64,000 bases of DNA from Pleodorina starrii (GCA_030267565.1 BRXU01000061.1:124001-188000); one strand, 5' to 3'. Positions 10,977 through 23,000 are shown, counted from the first letter of the stretch. Made by a program: numbers and translations. The notes: a model not told the origin generated them from the sequence alone.

Positions 10977-13900
10977 TCACCGCCGCTTCCCCGTCGCCCT
11001 GGTGGCCACGTACTTGAGGCCGGCGTTGCGGATGTCCCCCATGGCCTCCACGCCGTTGAGGCGGCCCTCCATCAGCGAGTTGAACGTGTTGTTGACGAGC
11101 GGCTCGTGCACCTCCCGCGGGAAGAACTGCAGCCACACCCGGTTGATCCGCTCGCGGACGCCCTCCTTGATGGCCACCAGGTTGGCGGGGTCCTGGGTCA
11201 CGTCGAAGGCCGTCTCCGGACGGATGCGCCCGTTAAACATGCCTGCGGGGGCCAGGGGAAGCAGCCCAAGCAAGCAAGTTAAGAACCCGGCAGCCACTCC
11301 GTCCGCACGCGCGCGCGCGTCTGCCGACTGCCCCACGAGCCACGACACGGCACCTCTCTCCACCCCCGACCCGACCGCACTTCGTCACGCGGGCTGTGCC
11401 CTGGGGCCAGGGCAGCCCACGTATGGGCAGCAGCCAGGCATCCAGTTCGGATACCCCGCACAGCCAGCCAGCAGCCAGCATACTCCCCAAGTGGAGCCAG
11501 TGCACCAGTTCAGCGCACCGCTCCACACGCCCGCGTCCGGGGAGGTAGCGGCATCCCGGCAGCTGCTCTCACAGGCCCCCACGCACCTCGCCCAAACATC
11601 ATGAAGAATTGCGCCTCCGAGTGGCGGTGGTGCAGTCCCAGGAAGCCGATGGGCTCGAAGAAGCGGAACATGGTCTGGAAGCGGAGCCGGAGGCCGTTGT
11701 GGGCCAGCGAGTAGATGAAGAAGCGGTCCTGCGACAGCTCGCCGTCGGCCGGGAAGCCCTTGGACACCAGCAGCGCGCGGATCTTGTCTGCCAGCGGCGG
11801 CTCGTGCTTGTTGCGGTAGTTCTGGCCCTTGATGATGTTGTAGTAGTCGATGAGGTCGGCGCGCGCGGCGGCGTAGCGCGACTTGTGGAAGCCGTACACC
11901 CACCTGGCAACCAACCAACCAACCAACCGAGGAGCAGAAGCAGAACAACCAAATCTTACCAATTTCACGCCCCCGGTTGCTGCATGGAAAACCGTTTTTT
12001 TCCATCTTAGAGCCTCCTGTATAATTCCGTCAACTACGAATCCCATCACAACTCTTCCTCACAACGCGCATCCAGACTTACAAGTGACCCATGGTTCCGT
12101 TGACCGGGATGACGCCCGCGCTGAATCGTGCGGCATCCAGGAAGGCCGAGTTGTCCATGTCCAGCAGACTCACAATGCCGATGCCGGGCTGCTCCACAGA
12201 CAGGTCGATCATGCGGGACAGCATCTGCGCGTGCACACCGGTACGGTGATGCGCAGAACACATGCACCCAAGAGGAGAGGAAAGGAAAGGCGAAAGCAGT
12301 AAGGACCTGCTCAAGACAGGAGAGAGGTTGCCGTGCCTCATGCGCGGGGGCTTCAAAACGACACACAAACAGCTGGAGACACAGCCGGAGAATGCAGGTG
12401 TCACGTAAGGCGCGTGCTGTGTGTGCGTGCTTTGGGGGCGGGGGGCATACGGTGGTGGGCGCGCTGGGTATAGTGCGCGAGGAGCAGCGGCCCAAGGAGG
12501 GATGTGGTGTAACATCCCTCCCGGCTGTCAAATGCGGGAGGGATGTACACCACATCCCTCCCCCATCCATCCCTCCTGCACGTGGCCGGCAGCCGGGTAC
12601 ATGCAGCCTGCCAGCCTCCGCGGCCATGCCATGAGTGCGCCGTCATACGAACGCACAAGAAGTGCTTGCTGAGCGAACCCTTGGGTTCGGGGTTCGCCCG
12701 TCTGCATGTGGCCCAAACCAAGCTGCCCCCTGGTCCGCCCGGCATCAAAGACGATGCAACCGCCACATGCTGCACGCGCCGCAATACCAGTACCAGGCAA
12801 GTGGTCCGCGCCGCTGCTCGAGGCGGGGGGTCGCGGCGGCTGAGACCGCGCAGCTCCCGTCTGGGTCGTCAACCAACCATGTCGCAAGCGCGCAGCCCGT
12901 ACCTACCTGCAGCGCCTGCGGGTGGATGACGTTGTCCTCCTCCACAATGATGAGCCCGTCATAGCCCATGATGTCGAACGCAAAGGCTTTGACAAAGTGA
13001 TGGTGCAGGCCTGGGACAAGCGCGGAGAAGCGCGTCGCGCGGGGGGTACTTTTAGGATTTGTCACGGTGGTGGGGGAGGTGCCGCTTGAGTCGTGTGCCG
13101 GGGCGCGGGCGCGGGCGGCGCTGCAACCGCTTGGGCCATGCTTTTGGCGCTGTCCGCTGCTGCCTTATCGACAATGGCTGAAAGCCCGGTGCCCGGAACT
13201 GTGCTCACTGGCTGTGGCACTGATGCAAGGCCGCAGCGGCATAAGGCGGTATCGGCCATTAGGTGCTGCAGGCCATCAGGGGCCTCCGTCGTAGAGCTGC
13301 AGGGCAGGCGGTGCGGCGCCGCAGGAACGGCCTTCCCGTTCCTTCCTCGCACCCGCACCGCTTTCCCTCCGTATCCGTACCTCCGCCTTACCCCCCGCCT
13401 TTCTTTTGGTACTTTGGTACAACCGTTTACTTACTCCGGCCTATACGTGGACAGCCCCCCTCCCCCCCTGGTACGCACCCGTGCAGAGGTTCACCCGGTG
13501 GCGGATGTACACGATGCCGGCGGACTCGGGAAAGTGCAGGTCCGCGTTGATCACGTACTCGGTGCCTCCGTCCTGGGAGATGAAGAGGTCAAACTGCTCC
13601 ACACCGTCACTCCGCATGACGGCGGGGAGGGATCGCCGGATGACCTCGGACCTGTGGCAGGAGTGGGTGTTTGGGGTTTCCGGGATTTGGGTTTCCGGGA
13701 TTTGGGTTTCAGGGTACCGTATTGGGTTTCGGGGATTTGGGTTTCAGGGTATTGGGTTTCAGGGGTTTGGGTTTCAGGGAACTGGCACCAATGAGCGAGA
13801 AAGCTCGATCGGGAGGAGCCAAGCGTCTGCACACCCAGCAATCGCGTCCATGGGGTCGAGGAGTGATTCGGTTTCGACTTTGCCAGCCCGGGAGAAGCAG

Positions 13901-14696
13901 TGGTGTAGGAGCGATAAGCGGCGCGTGACGAGGCAGGGCGGGGCGGGTGTGCCACCAAGTGGCTGCGGAGGAGGGGTTGCAGCGCCTGCGTGAATTGAAA
14001 AACGACTGCGTGTGGGCAGCCTCATGAAGCGGCGGACTGGTGTTCGCTTGCAAGGCTAGGTGCTGGCACGGCAACGGGCAACCCAACCATGCGTGCGTCC
14101 AGGCCCGCCCCGCCCCGCCGTGCGGCAATCCCACCTTGCTCCCTTCAACCACTCCCTAGCAGCCTGCCTGGCAAAATCCCGCACGCAACACCGACCGCCA
14201 CCCGTTCGCCCCCAAGACACCGCTCCGACACAAAGCCCACACACAACCTCTGCCTGCCCATCGGGGGCCTTCCCATTCCTGCGACTCCCCTGCGGCCCCC
14301 GCAGCTCCGCCAGCTCCACCTGGCCCAGTCTCCCAGCAGCGTCCTCCCCGTCGCATCCGCTCACCTTTCGAAGCACAAGTATACCACAGCAACTCTGTTC
14401 CGCTTGGTGAAGTTGCCAACAAGCTTTGTGCGCGCGGCGGAGTAGTCCGAGAGCAGCTCATCCATGTAAGCGGCAGCCAACTCAGGGTTGGGGTCCTGGA
14501 GTTGGTGACGGATGCGATGAACCATGCCCCTTGTGGAGAGATCCCCATAGGCACCATGCGCGCCGCGGAGCGCTGAGTGCCGGCGTGGGTGCCATTCATT
14601 CGCGGTTATTTGCGACTGACCGAACTGCGTGTACTGCAAGACAAAAAGACATATGTACCATAACGCATTGCATAGTTGCCAGTCACCTCGACACAT
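10977..14696 (-). CDS. GT-A fold glycosyltransferase, GT13 (GnT-I/POMGnT)-like
   Basis: Six exons give 444 residues: 14365-14696, 13479-13651, 12907-13010, 12082-12224, 11587-11903 and 10977-11242. The chosen ATG (14696) gives an N-terminal hydrophobic stretch (L-C-N-A-L-W-Y-I-C-L-F-V-L) like a Golgi signal anchor. An alternative is a short upstream exon spliced near 14632. The catalytic part starts with R-V-A-V-V-Y-L-C-F-E-R (~100-111). It continues with L-F-I-S-Q-D-G (~133-139), as in N-acetylglucosaminyltransferase I, and with G-L-I-I-V-E-E-D-N (Glu192-Glu193-Asp194), the metal/UDP-sugar DxD-type site. Later G-H-L-W-V-Y-G and S-Q-D-R-F-F resemble acceptor-site segments. Family placement rests on motif order; donor and acceptor are unknown. 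Two odd repeats sit in its introns. Confidence 0.6.
12496..12561. repeat. Near-perfect inverted repeat (hairpin) in an intron
   Basis: The left arm 12496-12523 and right arm 12535-12561 are reverse complements over 27 of 28 positions, with a single one-base indel and an 11-nt loop (12524-12534). Each arm also contains a smaller internal inverted repeat (GGGATGT...ACATCCC). It lies in the third intron of the glycosyltransferase gene. No coding explanation is visible. Confidence 0.85.
13436..13460 (+). repeat. Dispersed GGCCT-ACGTGGA motif, copy 1
   Basis: CCGGCCTATACGTGGACAG followed by a C run. It lies in the second intron of the minus-strand glycosyltransferase gene, antisense to that gene. 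It shares 20 or so positions with the copies at 24807, 26525, 27673 and 29651. Confidence 0.7.
13674..13780 (+). repeat. 15-bp intronic minisatellite
   Basis: About seven units of GGGTTTCMGGGATTT, one of them expanded to 20 bp, in the first intron of the glycosyltransferase gene. The unit loosely resembles the algal telomere repeat TTTTAGGG (TTTCAGGG differs at one base) but is too degenerate to be a telomere. Confidence 0.85.
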
Positions 14697-15149
14697 GTTG
14701 CTGCCCGGTGGACTTTTGTTTATCCCGGTAATTATAAATTAGGAGACGCGCTTCGCTGAGGTTAAAATGGGTAATATGCATATCAAGGAAAGCATACAGC
14801 TTCCGGGGCTTCTTCCGGGTTGTTATGTTGTCGTTGCTCGTTGGCCTGAAGTTCGTGCTGTCGTGCATCATCAGTAAGACTCTCCCTTAAAGCTGTCAGG
14901 AGCTCAGGACGTGTTCAAAGCTGGTTGAATCAGGGGAATCTGACTTTGATTGGCATTTGTATTGCCTACTTTTCCTCACCCGCTCCTGGTCTAATGGGAT
15001 AAATCGGAAAATCGTTTAAATTTCGGAAGGCTCTCCGGGTCCACTGACCTATAATTTATAAACATTACCGTTAAATGAAATAGGACGTAACAACATTTCA
15101 GTGTAGCACTCGATTACAGGAAAGGCTTTTGACCGCACTTCGACAAGTA

Positions 15150-15770
15150 ATTGAGGGTCTTTCCATTGGCCAGCGGCTAGGAAATTTCGTTAGTCGACTA
15201 TAGAAAAGTTAAGAATTTTTCACAATTTTCGAGGTTGACATGGCCACGCTGCACGCGAAGCTGTCTCAAGCGAGCCTCGTCATTAATATGGGCTTCAAGG
15301 TACTCAGCGGGCATTCCGTGGAAGGACATTGACGAGAAAATAGAACTTGCATGTTAGCGGAGCAGGCGTTTGTCGCTTCCTAGCGCCGTGGACTGCACTG
15401 GTCAACAAACCCAAAAAATGCCTATCGAGCTGACATCAACGCGATGAGTATGTGCGAGGTCGAAAACTTAATACATGGTCGGGTTTATGTACTAGCTAAG
15501 AATTTCTTAGCGATGGATAAGGCCTGATAAGGACTGGTTACGGAAAATTCACTTTCCATTGGCCGTCCGGCCAGGTCCGGCAACTTCTCGCCCGTGGCCC
15601 TTCGCGCTGCAATAATTATATAAAGACAATACTATGCGTATATGGTAGTAGTTGGTCCAAGAAATTCTTAGAAAGGAGGTGCGGCGGACGCGCGGACCCG
15701 GCCGGGCCTATGGAAAGTTTACGGAAGTTTCCGACCAGTAGGGACCAGTCCATGGAAAGACCCTCATTGT
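15150..15770. repeat. Divergent inverted-repeat relic, possible MITE-like element
   Basis: GAGGGTCTTTCCATTGG at ~15153-15169 recurs in inverted, one-base-shorter form at ~15740-15756. A third partial copy (CTTTCCATTGGCC) lies near 15552. Imperfectly palindromic AAGAATTTCTT segments occur near 15498 and, inverted, near 15660. The arrangement suggests a decayed non-autonomous transposon, but I found no clean target-site duplication. Confidence 0.45.
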
Positions 15771-16702
15771 CGCCGAGCATGTAGGTACAAGCCAGGAGGT
15801 ACAGATACCAACAGTAGCCAAAACCATACAATACCCAATTTGCTCCGGAGGGATGTGTGTGTGCTCTTATGTACGACGCTGGGAGGAAAGAATGTGGATT
15901 TGTGAGAAGGTACGGCGAGTGCAACGAATTGTAAGGAAGTAGGTAGAGCGGAAGAATTAGGCGCGAGAGCAGTGCTTAAGGCGTTATAGAGTTTGGCTGG
16001 GGCGTGATGGCCCCTGATGGAACCCGCTTCTTAGCTGCACGTTGTCGCGCGGACGTGGGGTCCTAATGTGTTGGGCCTTGCATCCGTGTTTAGGGCCTGT
16101 TTTTGAAGCCATACCCTGACAGCATGTGAACCCCTTGGATTAAAGGTGTCTAAGTACCTACCTTCTAACTGCGAGCTAAATATTGACCGAGCCTCGTAGT
16201 CCAGTACAGTCCAGTACGACCCTGCTGCAAAATGGACGGAGCCTTTGTTGCGGCGTGCAGCGGCGCGAGCGCGGCCGCTGCGGGAATGCTGCCGGCTGGA
16301 ATCGGAAACATCTGCGTGCGCACCGCACGAAGGGCTTGGTGACCAACCGCTTTTACCGGTGGACACAGCCTTTCGTCATTCAACGAACGTACATTACACT
16401 CGCAAGCACTGTGCTGCCTTCGCCTGCCTGTCCTATTTCCGATTGTCGCTCGCCAACGCTGGGACCTTGCAACCATTTACAACTGTTGGGACCTTCTTAT
16501 AACTGCGTCCGCTACACACGGCCTGCTTGCAATACATAACCCGCTCATAACCCAAAAGCGGGAGTGCCGGTGGGAGGCCCTAACTTGTATATAGGAAGAT
16601 TGGATATCTCACTTTTCTCACTAGAAGCCTCCCCCCACCGATTCTGAATGTCCTTCCTGAAAGGGAATAATGGGGTACCTCTCCAATCTGGATGTCAGTT
16701 CG

Positions 16703-16707
16703 TTACA
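16703..16707 (-). terminator. TGTAA poly(A) signal of the BTB gene
   Basis: TGTAA on the minus strand, about 72 nt past the TAG at 16779-16781. The orientation is right, though the 3' UTR would be short. Confidence 0.4.
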
Positions 16708-16778
16708 CGACTGTAATCGCTCGACATAAGCCGACTTGCGTCCACAGTTGTAATTATACTAAGTAAAGGTATAACATA

Positions 16779-18780
16779 CTACACAATATCAGCGCGTTGT
16801 ATAGTAACGCGACACACAAATGGCGCACGTCTGTCGAACCAAGATTGGCGCGCGTTTAGCGCCCAAACTCCTTTTGGGGCGGGCCCCAGCGCGAAGCGCC
16901 CAGGGGGGCCCCGCCCTGTAGGATTGCCCATGTCCGTGTGTGCGTGTGTGGAATAGTCCTGTGGTTGAGGCTGTGGCGGTGGTTCCTCCTCCGCCATTTC
17001 CGCGTTATGGGTGTACATGGGGTGCTGCTGCGCGAAGGCCTGCATTTCCTGGGAGGTGGCGTCCTCGGCGATCGCGCGCTGAAAGTTGACGTAGCCGATG
17101 GAGCCCGGTGGCCAGTATGCTCTCTGGTGGTCGGAGTCCCATCGCGGTCCTCTGTAAAAACACATGACAGCTGACAAATTATTGCGTAACTTCCTGCAAT
17201 TCGCAAAGCTCTCACAAACCCCTGCATTGCCCTTCATGCCCGTGATGGCGCGCTTTCACGCGTTTCCTGCCGTCCTTGGGGTCCCAATCCATGCCCAGCG
17301 AAAACTCGCCCCGGCGTCGCCCGCAGGCGCCGGCGACGCCCCCCCAAATGCAGGTGCAGCACCGAACCTTCCCGGAGCGCCAAAGCCGCTGGGCGCGGCT
17401 CCAAACGCAGGCGCCGGAGCCTGTGACGGCTAGCCGAGGCTTGGAGGTGCCGTGCCAAATGCCCCCATTCCGAAAGCGCGCTCTTGCGCCGGCGCCATGC
17501 CAAACGTCGATGCTGGAGCGGTTGCACCAAACGCGGGCGCCGCTGCGTTGAACGAAGGGAAACACCAGGGGAATATCAGTCCATAGCCTAGGAATAGGCG
17601 CATTGGCTAAGCCTTCATGTTACGCATGAGGTAGGTAGGTGGATCGCTTCAGCGCATCCTGTCGAACCATTCGACATGAACAGCGCCACACCTGAGCGGA
17701 CTTACATGAACTTGCGCTGGACGTGAACGTTGAAACAGGATTCGAGCTCGCCGGCTGCGCACCGAAGCCGCTGGTTGTAAATGCGGCTGCGCTGCCGGAC
17801 GAGCCGCTGGCAGCTGGGACGCCAGATGTAAAGCCCGTCCCAAGCCCCGGCGCTGCGCCTAAGTTTCCGGAGCCGAAGCCAGCGGCACCAACAGCAGCCG
17901 GCTGCGCCGCACCAAGCATGAGAGCCGACGACAGCGCAGGTCCGAAAATGGAGCCGAACACCGTCGCCGCAGACGGGGCACCCGAGCTAGACGCAGGCGT
18001 GCTGCTTGCTGGTGCACCGAACGAATATCCTGTTACCGGGGCAGCTGCGGGCGCACTGGCGGGAGCAGCTCCGAAGGCTTGGCTTGCAACACCGAATCCT
18101 CCCAAACCAGCAAAGCCCTTGGGCGCGGGTCCAAACACAGGCGCAAGCGGCGCAGCCTGCGGCGGCTTGACGAAGCTTGGATCTGCCGCCAGCTGCTTGA
18201 ACAGGCGGGCCAGTAGCTTGGGGCTGCGCTCCGCAAGCACGTCTGCAATCGCATCAGCGCCCGTGGCCGCAAATTTGCGCACACACAGGCGGACCAGGGC
18301 CGTCAGGGTGTCTTCGTCGCCGCGACCCTCCGCCCACAGCAGGTCCTCCGCGAGCGTGTCCTGGGTGACGGTGTCCAGCAGCCGCTGCTGCAGCTTCGCA
18401 CACACCCAAACGAGGCGCAGGAAATCGGCCAACTCCATAGCTGGCTTCAGCTGGTCGTGCTCGCACTTGTCCAGGACGCCACCGTAGATGAAACGCAGCA
18501 GCAGCGCCAGAGCGTCCGGATCGGCGTCAGGAAGTGGCAGCTCGCGCGCGGAGGCGGCGTCACCGACGTCGCTTGCGAACATGGTCTTAAAGAACTCGCA
18601 GCGGGCTACCAGGATGGCGCGGTGGACGGGGAAGGAGCGGCCACCGGCGGCGATGAGGGTAAGGTCGGAGGTGGGGCCGGGGTTGTCCAGAAGCGCCAGG
18701 ATGTCTTTGGAGAGTTTTGGCGGTTGCAAAGCATTCCTGGCTGTAAGAGCAAATTTATCACTAGGGTCTTTGTCGAACAT
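16779..18780 (-). CDS. BTB/POZ-domain protein with FG-rich, nucleoporin-like tail
   Basis: The first exon (17706-18780) starts at the ATG before F-D-K-D-P. Residues ~30-160 form a BTB/POZ fold: S-D-L-T-L, F-P-V-H-R-A-I-L-V-A-R-C-E-F-F-K-T-M-F and L-L-L-R-F-I-Y-G-G. Helical BACK-like sequence follows. From ~245 the chain becomes Ala/Gly/Ser-rich with many FG dipeptides (A-F-G, G-F-G, Y-S-F-G), as in FG nucleoporins. After a GTAAGT donor, a second exon (from 17542) continues the FG frame but meets TAG at 17430-17432. In that same frame FG sequence resumes to ~17270, and a last exon (16779-17151) encodes a Trp/Tyr-bearing end. Either an unrecognised intron removes the TAG or the protein stops at ~395 residues. 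BTB proteins dimerise and often act as Cullin-3 adaptors; a nuclear-pore role is inference. Confidence 0.6.
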
Positions 18781-20045
18781 TTTTAACCTCGCACAATTAT
18801 GCAAAGTGCGGGCATAGACCTTTAAGAGGAGCAACTTTGGGTGCAGGCACCGCAACCCCGACCCGCGAACTCGGTAGGATCTGGCAGCTCCAAGTATAAT
18901 GTATCTTAAGTACTCATTGTATTGAAAGCGCAAAGCAATGCAAGGCAAAGCGCCCAGATAGAGACACATATACAAGCCGTTGTGGCGGGCCGTACCACGA
19001 CAAGAACGGCTGTTGCGCTGTTGGCATGGCTGCCTGTTCTGTGCAATGCGTGCACCTGGGGTAGGGTTGTCAGTCCGTCTAGCCGGTGCGGCTAGCGATC
19101 GGTGTGAAATCTAGTCCCCCTTGAAACAGTTGCATTCTGATGCGCGAAACTTGGGAGAAAGTGCAGGACAGCGGACGAGCAAAGATGGACATCTGTGTCT
19201 GCGATCGTGGCCGTGGGCCGGAATATTGGTTATTTCAGTGTTACAGTGGGCTCCAGACTCGCGAAAAGTAGAGCCAACGGGCCAGCTGGCCGTGCACTGC
19301 ACCGGAGGTGACAATGGCAGCCGAGGCGCCCATCCTGACCAGACAGCAAGAGTCATCCAGACAGGAACGAGAAAGCCCGGGGGGAAGGCTCAGAAACCCG
19401 CGACCACGGGGGCGTTGGCCATGAGGCTCCCCAATCGGCGACGGGCCCCGGCCACCCGCAGGTATGCCCATGAACAGACCTGACAGCAACTTGCGGGCTG
19501 CAACTTATAATGAGGCCCGTGGCCTAGACCCCCCATTAAGAGAGAGGAATCCGGGTCAGCGTATACCTAATCATCCATCTGCGGCCGTTGTGGGCTCGGC
19601 CACTACCGTAACTTGTCTGATACAATCCGCAAGAAAGGGTGATGTGGCCCCGTCGAGTCCCACCCTTTTGGCGGTACACCCAGGGCTGCGAAGCTCCGCA
19701 GGCGGCCCCAGAAGTCAATGACTGCGCCACCTTTACGGCTACTCTAGGTCGTCGAGCTCGCCAAGGCAGAGGCCAAGAGAACGTGGGGCAAAGGTGCCCC
19801 CAATTGCACAACCTGGATTTGCATATTGAAAAACAGCACACGATTTGAAGCTTTCGTGCATCAAGCGTCATGAAAGCAGAATGTACGGTAAATACCGGAC
19901 TCGTAATGCTAACGGTCGTTTGCAGCTCGGTGCACGGGGCTTAGGAAGCCATATTTAGATTATATGTAGGCATATTATTTTGTTGTAAACCTTTGTTCAT
20001 TCACTTTTAAACCTTTTGTCGGGCCGACTTCGCGCCAGTCAGGAA
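18781..20045. other. Divergent intergenic region
   Basis: Upstream of both the BTB gene (-) and the translocator gene (+). No coding sequence is recognised. The part just before 20046 is AT-rich (ATTATATGTAGG near 19960) and may hold the translocator core promoter. Confidence 0.4.
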
Positions 20046-23000
20046 ATGCAAGCTGTCCTTGTTCCTGGCGCCGCAGCGCCTGTTAGCTTTCGGCGGAAAG
20101 CTCTAGTAGGGACCTCTTCTTATGCGCATCCACCTCACCCCACGCTGCCAGCGGCCTCCGCGCCGACGGCGTGCCGACAGGGAGTTGTGCCGCGACCACA
20201 GCCACTGGAAGGCCCTTCGCAGCAAATTGGCAGGGGATCTTGCATAATTGCGTCGGCCTCGGCTGCCAGCGTTCCTGCTGAGCAACCCAAGGCTAGCTGG
20301 AAGCTGCCGGTCTACATTCTGCTCTGGTGCGCGCGAGAGAGTGCCTGCCTTAAGGTCGCTTGGGTTGCGTGACTGGAAACGCTTGCAACCCTTGTGACAG
20401 GTATGCTTTTAACATCATCTTCAACATCATTAACAAGAGCACGCTCAACACGTTCCCGTGCCCATGGTTCATCGGAACCTGGCAACTCAGTGAGTTTTGG
20501 GCCCCGCGCGAGCGTGGATAGGCACATTAATATTGCAGTCGCAATGCGTGGAAGACACCCGTTCTCTGTCGCGGAGGTCACCGGTGCGACGCTCGAGCCT
20601 CCTTTCCCGCAATGACGACACTCCTTGGCTCGGTCACCGCAGCAGCACTCCGCCTGGCCCTCCTCCACGAAGCCACTCTCCCACCCACCGCCTGCCCACA
20701 TCATAACCTCCCAATCACCCCCCAGCGCCACCGCGAACCACCTCCCAATAACAATAGCGGTGACACAACCGTGCTATCGCGGTGTCCATCAACGGCATCC
20801 CAACCGCCGCATCCCAACCACCAACCAACCGCCCGGACCCCTCCCTTCCCCTCCCTCTCCCTCTTCCGCCTTCCTCCTCCGCTTTCGCCCCGCCGCCTTC
20901 CCTCAAACCCTCCTCCCCAACCACCGCCGCAACCCGTATCTCTTACCCCCTCCCACCCACTCACCCACTCACCGCTGCCGTGTATCCCTCTTCACCCCCA
21001 ACCCCCCCGCCCCCAACCCCCGCCCCCAGTCGCCAGCGGTCTGTTCATGGCGGTGTTGTGGGTGACCCGGCTGCACCCGCTTCCCTCCGTGGACGCCAAG
21101 TTCTTCGCCGCTCTGCTGCCGGTGGCTCTGTTCCACACGGTGGGGCACATCGCGGCGGTGGTGTCGTTCAGCCAGATGGCCGTGTCCTTCGCGCACATCG
21201 TCAAGAGCGCGGAGCCCGTGTTCTCGGTGGCGCTCAGCGGACCGCTGCTGGGGGTCACATACCCATGGTGGGGGGGAGGGGAGGGGGCTGGGCGGGTGGG
21301 GGGGTCGGGTCGGGTGGAGTCGGGCAGAGAAGTACGGACTGCGGTGAAGGGTGTGCCGTACCCGTGGTGGGTACGGCAGGCACAGCACTTTTGGGTTTTT
21401 GGGTGACATGAGGGGTGCACATGAGGGCCGCGTAGGGGTGGGGATGTGCCACCGGTGCGCAGCAGTGGGGCTATGGGGGTTACCGGGACCGGGACCGGAA
21501 CCCCGACCTGGGGGGGTATTATAGAAGAAACTAAAACGATGGGAGGGAGGCGAATGCAGCAGGGGGATGGCTGAGGAAAGGGTGGATCGCTTGGGGACTA
21601 TTTCCGTGGGAGGGCGGTGGGGGGCGGAAGGCAGCGGAGGGGAGGGGGACCCACCCGGGCTCGAGGGAGCCGGGTTCGGGAGGAGGGGCGGGGGGAGGTA
21701 GGGTGTCCCTCGGCTCTGCCCTCACTGCCCCACCAGTACCAGGACAACGTTGAACCCTAAACCTCCCTCCCTCCACCCGCCCCTCCCTTCACCCCCTCCC
21801 TCCCACCACCCGCCCCGCCACCCCCCACCCGGCTCAGGTACGTGTGGGCTTCGCTGCTGCCCATTGTGGCGGGTTGCTCCCTGTCAGCCATGAAGGAGGT
21901 GAGGGGCGGCGCGGGGCGGGGAGGTGTATCAGGGAGGGAGGGAGGGAGGGAGGAAGCTGAGGGGGGGGAACGGGGGGAGGGTTTGCGAAAACGTCAGTCG
22001 GGATGGAGGGGGGATTGCACATGACATAACTGGAAGAGAGCGACGGGATGGAAGGGGGCGCGGCAGGACACGGCGACACTGGTCGTGCGGCGTTCATGAA
22101 ACCCAACACCTGTCCACAGTCTTTGCGATGTCGTACTTCGCACCACAATTGTACCGCATTGCCGTATACGTATGCGCAGGTGAGCTTTGCCTGGAGCGGC
22201 TTCAACAACGCCATGATCTCCAATCTGGGCATGGTGCTGCGGAACATCTACTCGAAAAAGTCGCTCAACGACTACAAGGTGGGTGAGATGGGCAGGGGCC
22301 AGGGGGGGAGTTGGTGAAGATGAGGGACCTCAGCGGAGGGCGAGTAGTAGACGAGACGGGAGGAGAGACGAGTAGCAAAGATGGGACCGCAGAGGTGGCA
22401 TTGGGGTGACTCGGTGTGCTGCCGCTGCGCTTTGGTCCTGTGTCCCAAGTCCAAGTCCTCGGTGTGCTCGGTGCGGGTGGAGCGGAGTGATGGCTGCTGC
22501 TGCACATCCGGCGGTGTGGGCTGCCAGCTGCGGGTGCCGGCAGGTGCACGTTCTCCCGTTTCCTGATAACGTTGATAACCCGAACCCCGCCCCGCCTTCC
22601 GCCCCACCTTCCGTCCCACCCCACCTTCCGCCCCTTCTCTCCCCCCTCCATCCCCTTCCCTCCCCCCTCCCTTCCCTCTCCTCCCCCCTGCCTCCTCCCG
22701 CAGCACATTGACGGCATCAACCTGTTTGGTCTCATCTCCATCGCCTCGCTGATCTACTGCCTGCCCGCCGCCCTGCTCCTGGAGAGCGGCTCCTGGGGGG
22801 CGGCCTGGCAGGCGGCGGCCGGCAAGGCGGGGGAGAAGGCCACGCTGCAGCTGCTGCTGTGGGGAGGGGTCTTCTACCACCTGTACAACCAGGTACAGCG
22901 CACTGGTTGACGTGGGGGGGAAGGGAGGGAGGGAAGCACCGGCCGATGCGGGACTTGGACTTGGGACACAGGACTGGGGCCACTCCCCTGCCGGGTGCTC

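Larger units (their letters stand above)
14697..16778. other. Gene-free, AT-enriched region with repeat relics
   Basis: No ORF here resembles a protein. From ~14900 to ~15700 the sequence is clearly more AT-rich than its surroundings and carries divergent inverted copies of a short repeat (see the repeat entry). The right part should include the 3' UTR of the minus-strand BTB gene and, at the left, the promoter of the glycosyltransferase gene. Confidence 0.5.

Noticed and set aside
20625..21065. Proline/threonine-rich ORFs inside the translocator
   Set aside because: They fall in the C-rich intron between 20490 and 21029 and have no independent support.
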